From NCBI RefSeq assembly GCF_047495875.1, contig NC_092463.1, positions 8,698,622 through 8,762,621 on the forward strand: DNA of 64,000 bases. The letters run 5' to 3'. This document shows, piece by piece, positions 62,554 to 64,000 of this stretch. Positions within the stretch are counted from its first letter, which is position 1. Each line of letters starts with the position of its first letter. A program made the translations under genes and the position numbers. Origin of the DNA: Pithys albifrons albifrons (Eukaryota; Chordata; Aves; Passeriformes; Thamnophilidae). The notes below the pieces were generated by a model that was given only the letters and a program-made list of their open reading frames with translations, searched no databases and was not told where the DNA came from.

Positions 62554-64000
62554 CTGCAAAACTGCTGAGGTGAAACAATTCTGAGCTGAGTACCTTTGAA
62601 CCATGCATACTAATGCATTAGAGATTCTTGTTGGGGTGGTTGGTGTGGACTACCCAGCTCTTAAAGCAGTTGTACAACTCAGAGAGCCCCTTCCTGTGCA
62701 AGTCATGCGACAGCAGCTTTACCTTGCAGCGTATGCAAGAACCCTTGAAGCTGAGGGGACATCAGACACCACTGCAGGAGCTGTGGGTTTGTTGCCTAAA
62801 AAAGCTTACCATTTTAGTGTATAAAGATCAAGAGCAGTTCTTTAACTAAAGCCTTAGGTGCACAATATACATATTCTGTATTGCACACACACACAACATA
62901 TGTTTTGCAATTTTATAGCGCTAGCTAATTATAATATCTAACCATTACATCATGGTTATACCTAGCCCAAAAGTTGTGTCCCCTTGGTCCTCCCCCAGGC
63001 ACGCCTCCCAGAATTGAGTCAGTGGCTCCAAAGACCCTTTATTCTTGTCTTCCTCAGCATCCTCTGGTCTCCTTGGAACAATGTCAAGGTTTCTGGGTCT
63101 TCTGAATAGTTTTGCCTCTCATATCAAGTAATGTGCCTGTTATGTCTTATGCTAAGAACACTTCATACAGATAAAATGTTCTTTACCTTACTACAATCTT
63201 TGTCTATTGGAATTCGTGACAAGAAATATTAAACAATATTTCAGGAATCTTGTACAGCAGTACTAACAGGCCAAAGGCATTGATAAGTTATACCAACAGT
63301 ATTTAAAAAGTCTATGCTAAAATCTATATATTGTGTATTTAAGGCATCAGGTTGTATATGATGAGTCAGGAGAATGTGCCCAGACAGCACAAGCTGTAGA
63401 GTGTGTCAGGTTCTTCTACCAGTGCATCTGGAAGACTGGGACGAGGAGGAGGATGCCTTTGATTACTTTGTGTGATGTGTTGAGCCTTGACTGAGGTTGC
63501 ACCATGACATCTTTGAACACGGTGTGCCTTCTCTGAGCTTGTAGTGGACTGTGGCAAAGACCTAGAAATAGAGTTTCACCATGACCCACTCGCTGACAGC
63601 TGTAAATGACTGTTATGAATAAGACACAGTCATCATCTGTCCTGGTCCCTGTGTTGTAGGTGGGCTGTCCTGCGGTGCTGATTCAGTCAAACTAGAAGGC
63701 TAAGGCCTGTCAGAAAATATAGATAGAAAAACAAGGGAGACAACTATTTTGACTGTACAGGAGCAAATATAGGGATCTCCAGTTTGAAGTTAGTGCAACA
63801 TGATGTCATGGAAGAGATTTTGAATTTCCAACACAGGAAAACCACTCTGGAGAGTTGTGTGTTACAATGTGAAACCATAGGCATAACAGTGCAAACATCA
63901 TCTGAGCTGTTGATGAAAAACTCAGACCTGTGTGGTGTCAAGGGTGCTGGTGTGGAAATATATTCAGGTAGTGCATGCTCTCTGTAAGACAACAGCATGC
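62554..64000. other. Unassigned sequence to window end
   Basis: A short CA run near 62884-62895. The final 260 bases are open on both strands but match no family I know. Confidence 0.45.

Noticed and set aside
63744..63998. Final 260 bases open on both strands
   Set aside because: No motif or family match in either direction. It is cut by the window edge and too short to support as an exon.

Overview
The window is avian nuclear DNA. It is AT-rich and CpG-poor, with sparse genes, and carries many decayed CR1 LINE fragments. Their 3' ends show the bird-type 8-bp repeat (ATTCTRTG) and the phrase GGTCCCTTCCAACCC. It also holds an RTE-clade LINE fragment with a (CAT/ATG)n tail. RTE elements of this type (AviRTE) are known from only some bird groups, such as parrots, hummingbirds, hornbills, trogons, mesites and suboscines. 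A bird outside the chicken/duck and oscine groups is therefore likely, but that is inference.

Only one protein-coding gene can be supported: GPR132 (G2A), a proton/lipid-sensing-family GPCR, on the + strand. Its whole coding sequence lies in one exon (ATG at 46777, stop at 47862, 361 aa). A splice acceptor sits just upstream and two AATAAA signals lie downstream. About 46 kb of upstream sequence holds no exon I recognise. Two locally CpG-rich patches (about 18.2-18.47 kb and 60.04-60.5 kb), each with a plausible splice donor, are the only promoter/first-exon candidates.

Layout: 1-13 kb, intergenic with an (ATCC)n microsatellite near 10.6 kb; 13.1-14.3 kb, a 5'-truncated minus-strand RTE LINE between perfect 11-bp target-site duplications; 15.6-31 kb, intergenic with CR1 pieces, an ATTTT-rich repeat and an antisense CR1 reverse-transcriptase fragment; 31-46 kb, nearly featureless; 46.7-48.1 kb, GPR132; 49.7-54.2 kb, two longer CR1 fragments; 55.2-55.6 kb, a complete 5S-rRNA-headed SINE with perfect 12-bp target-site duplications; 60 kb, GC-rich patch; 62.2-62.55 kb, a probable solo LTR; then unassigned sequence to the end.

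The most interesting system is a LINE/SINE pair in the same window. The 5S-derived SINE at 55.2-55.55 kb ends in a 34-bp tail matching the 3' UTR of the RTE LINE at 13.1 kb (31 of 34 positions). The SINE has an internal Pol III type 1 promoter (5S A and C boxes), a body of unknown origin, the RTE tail and a (CA)n end. This is what a SINE mobilised in trans by the RTE would look like.
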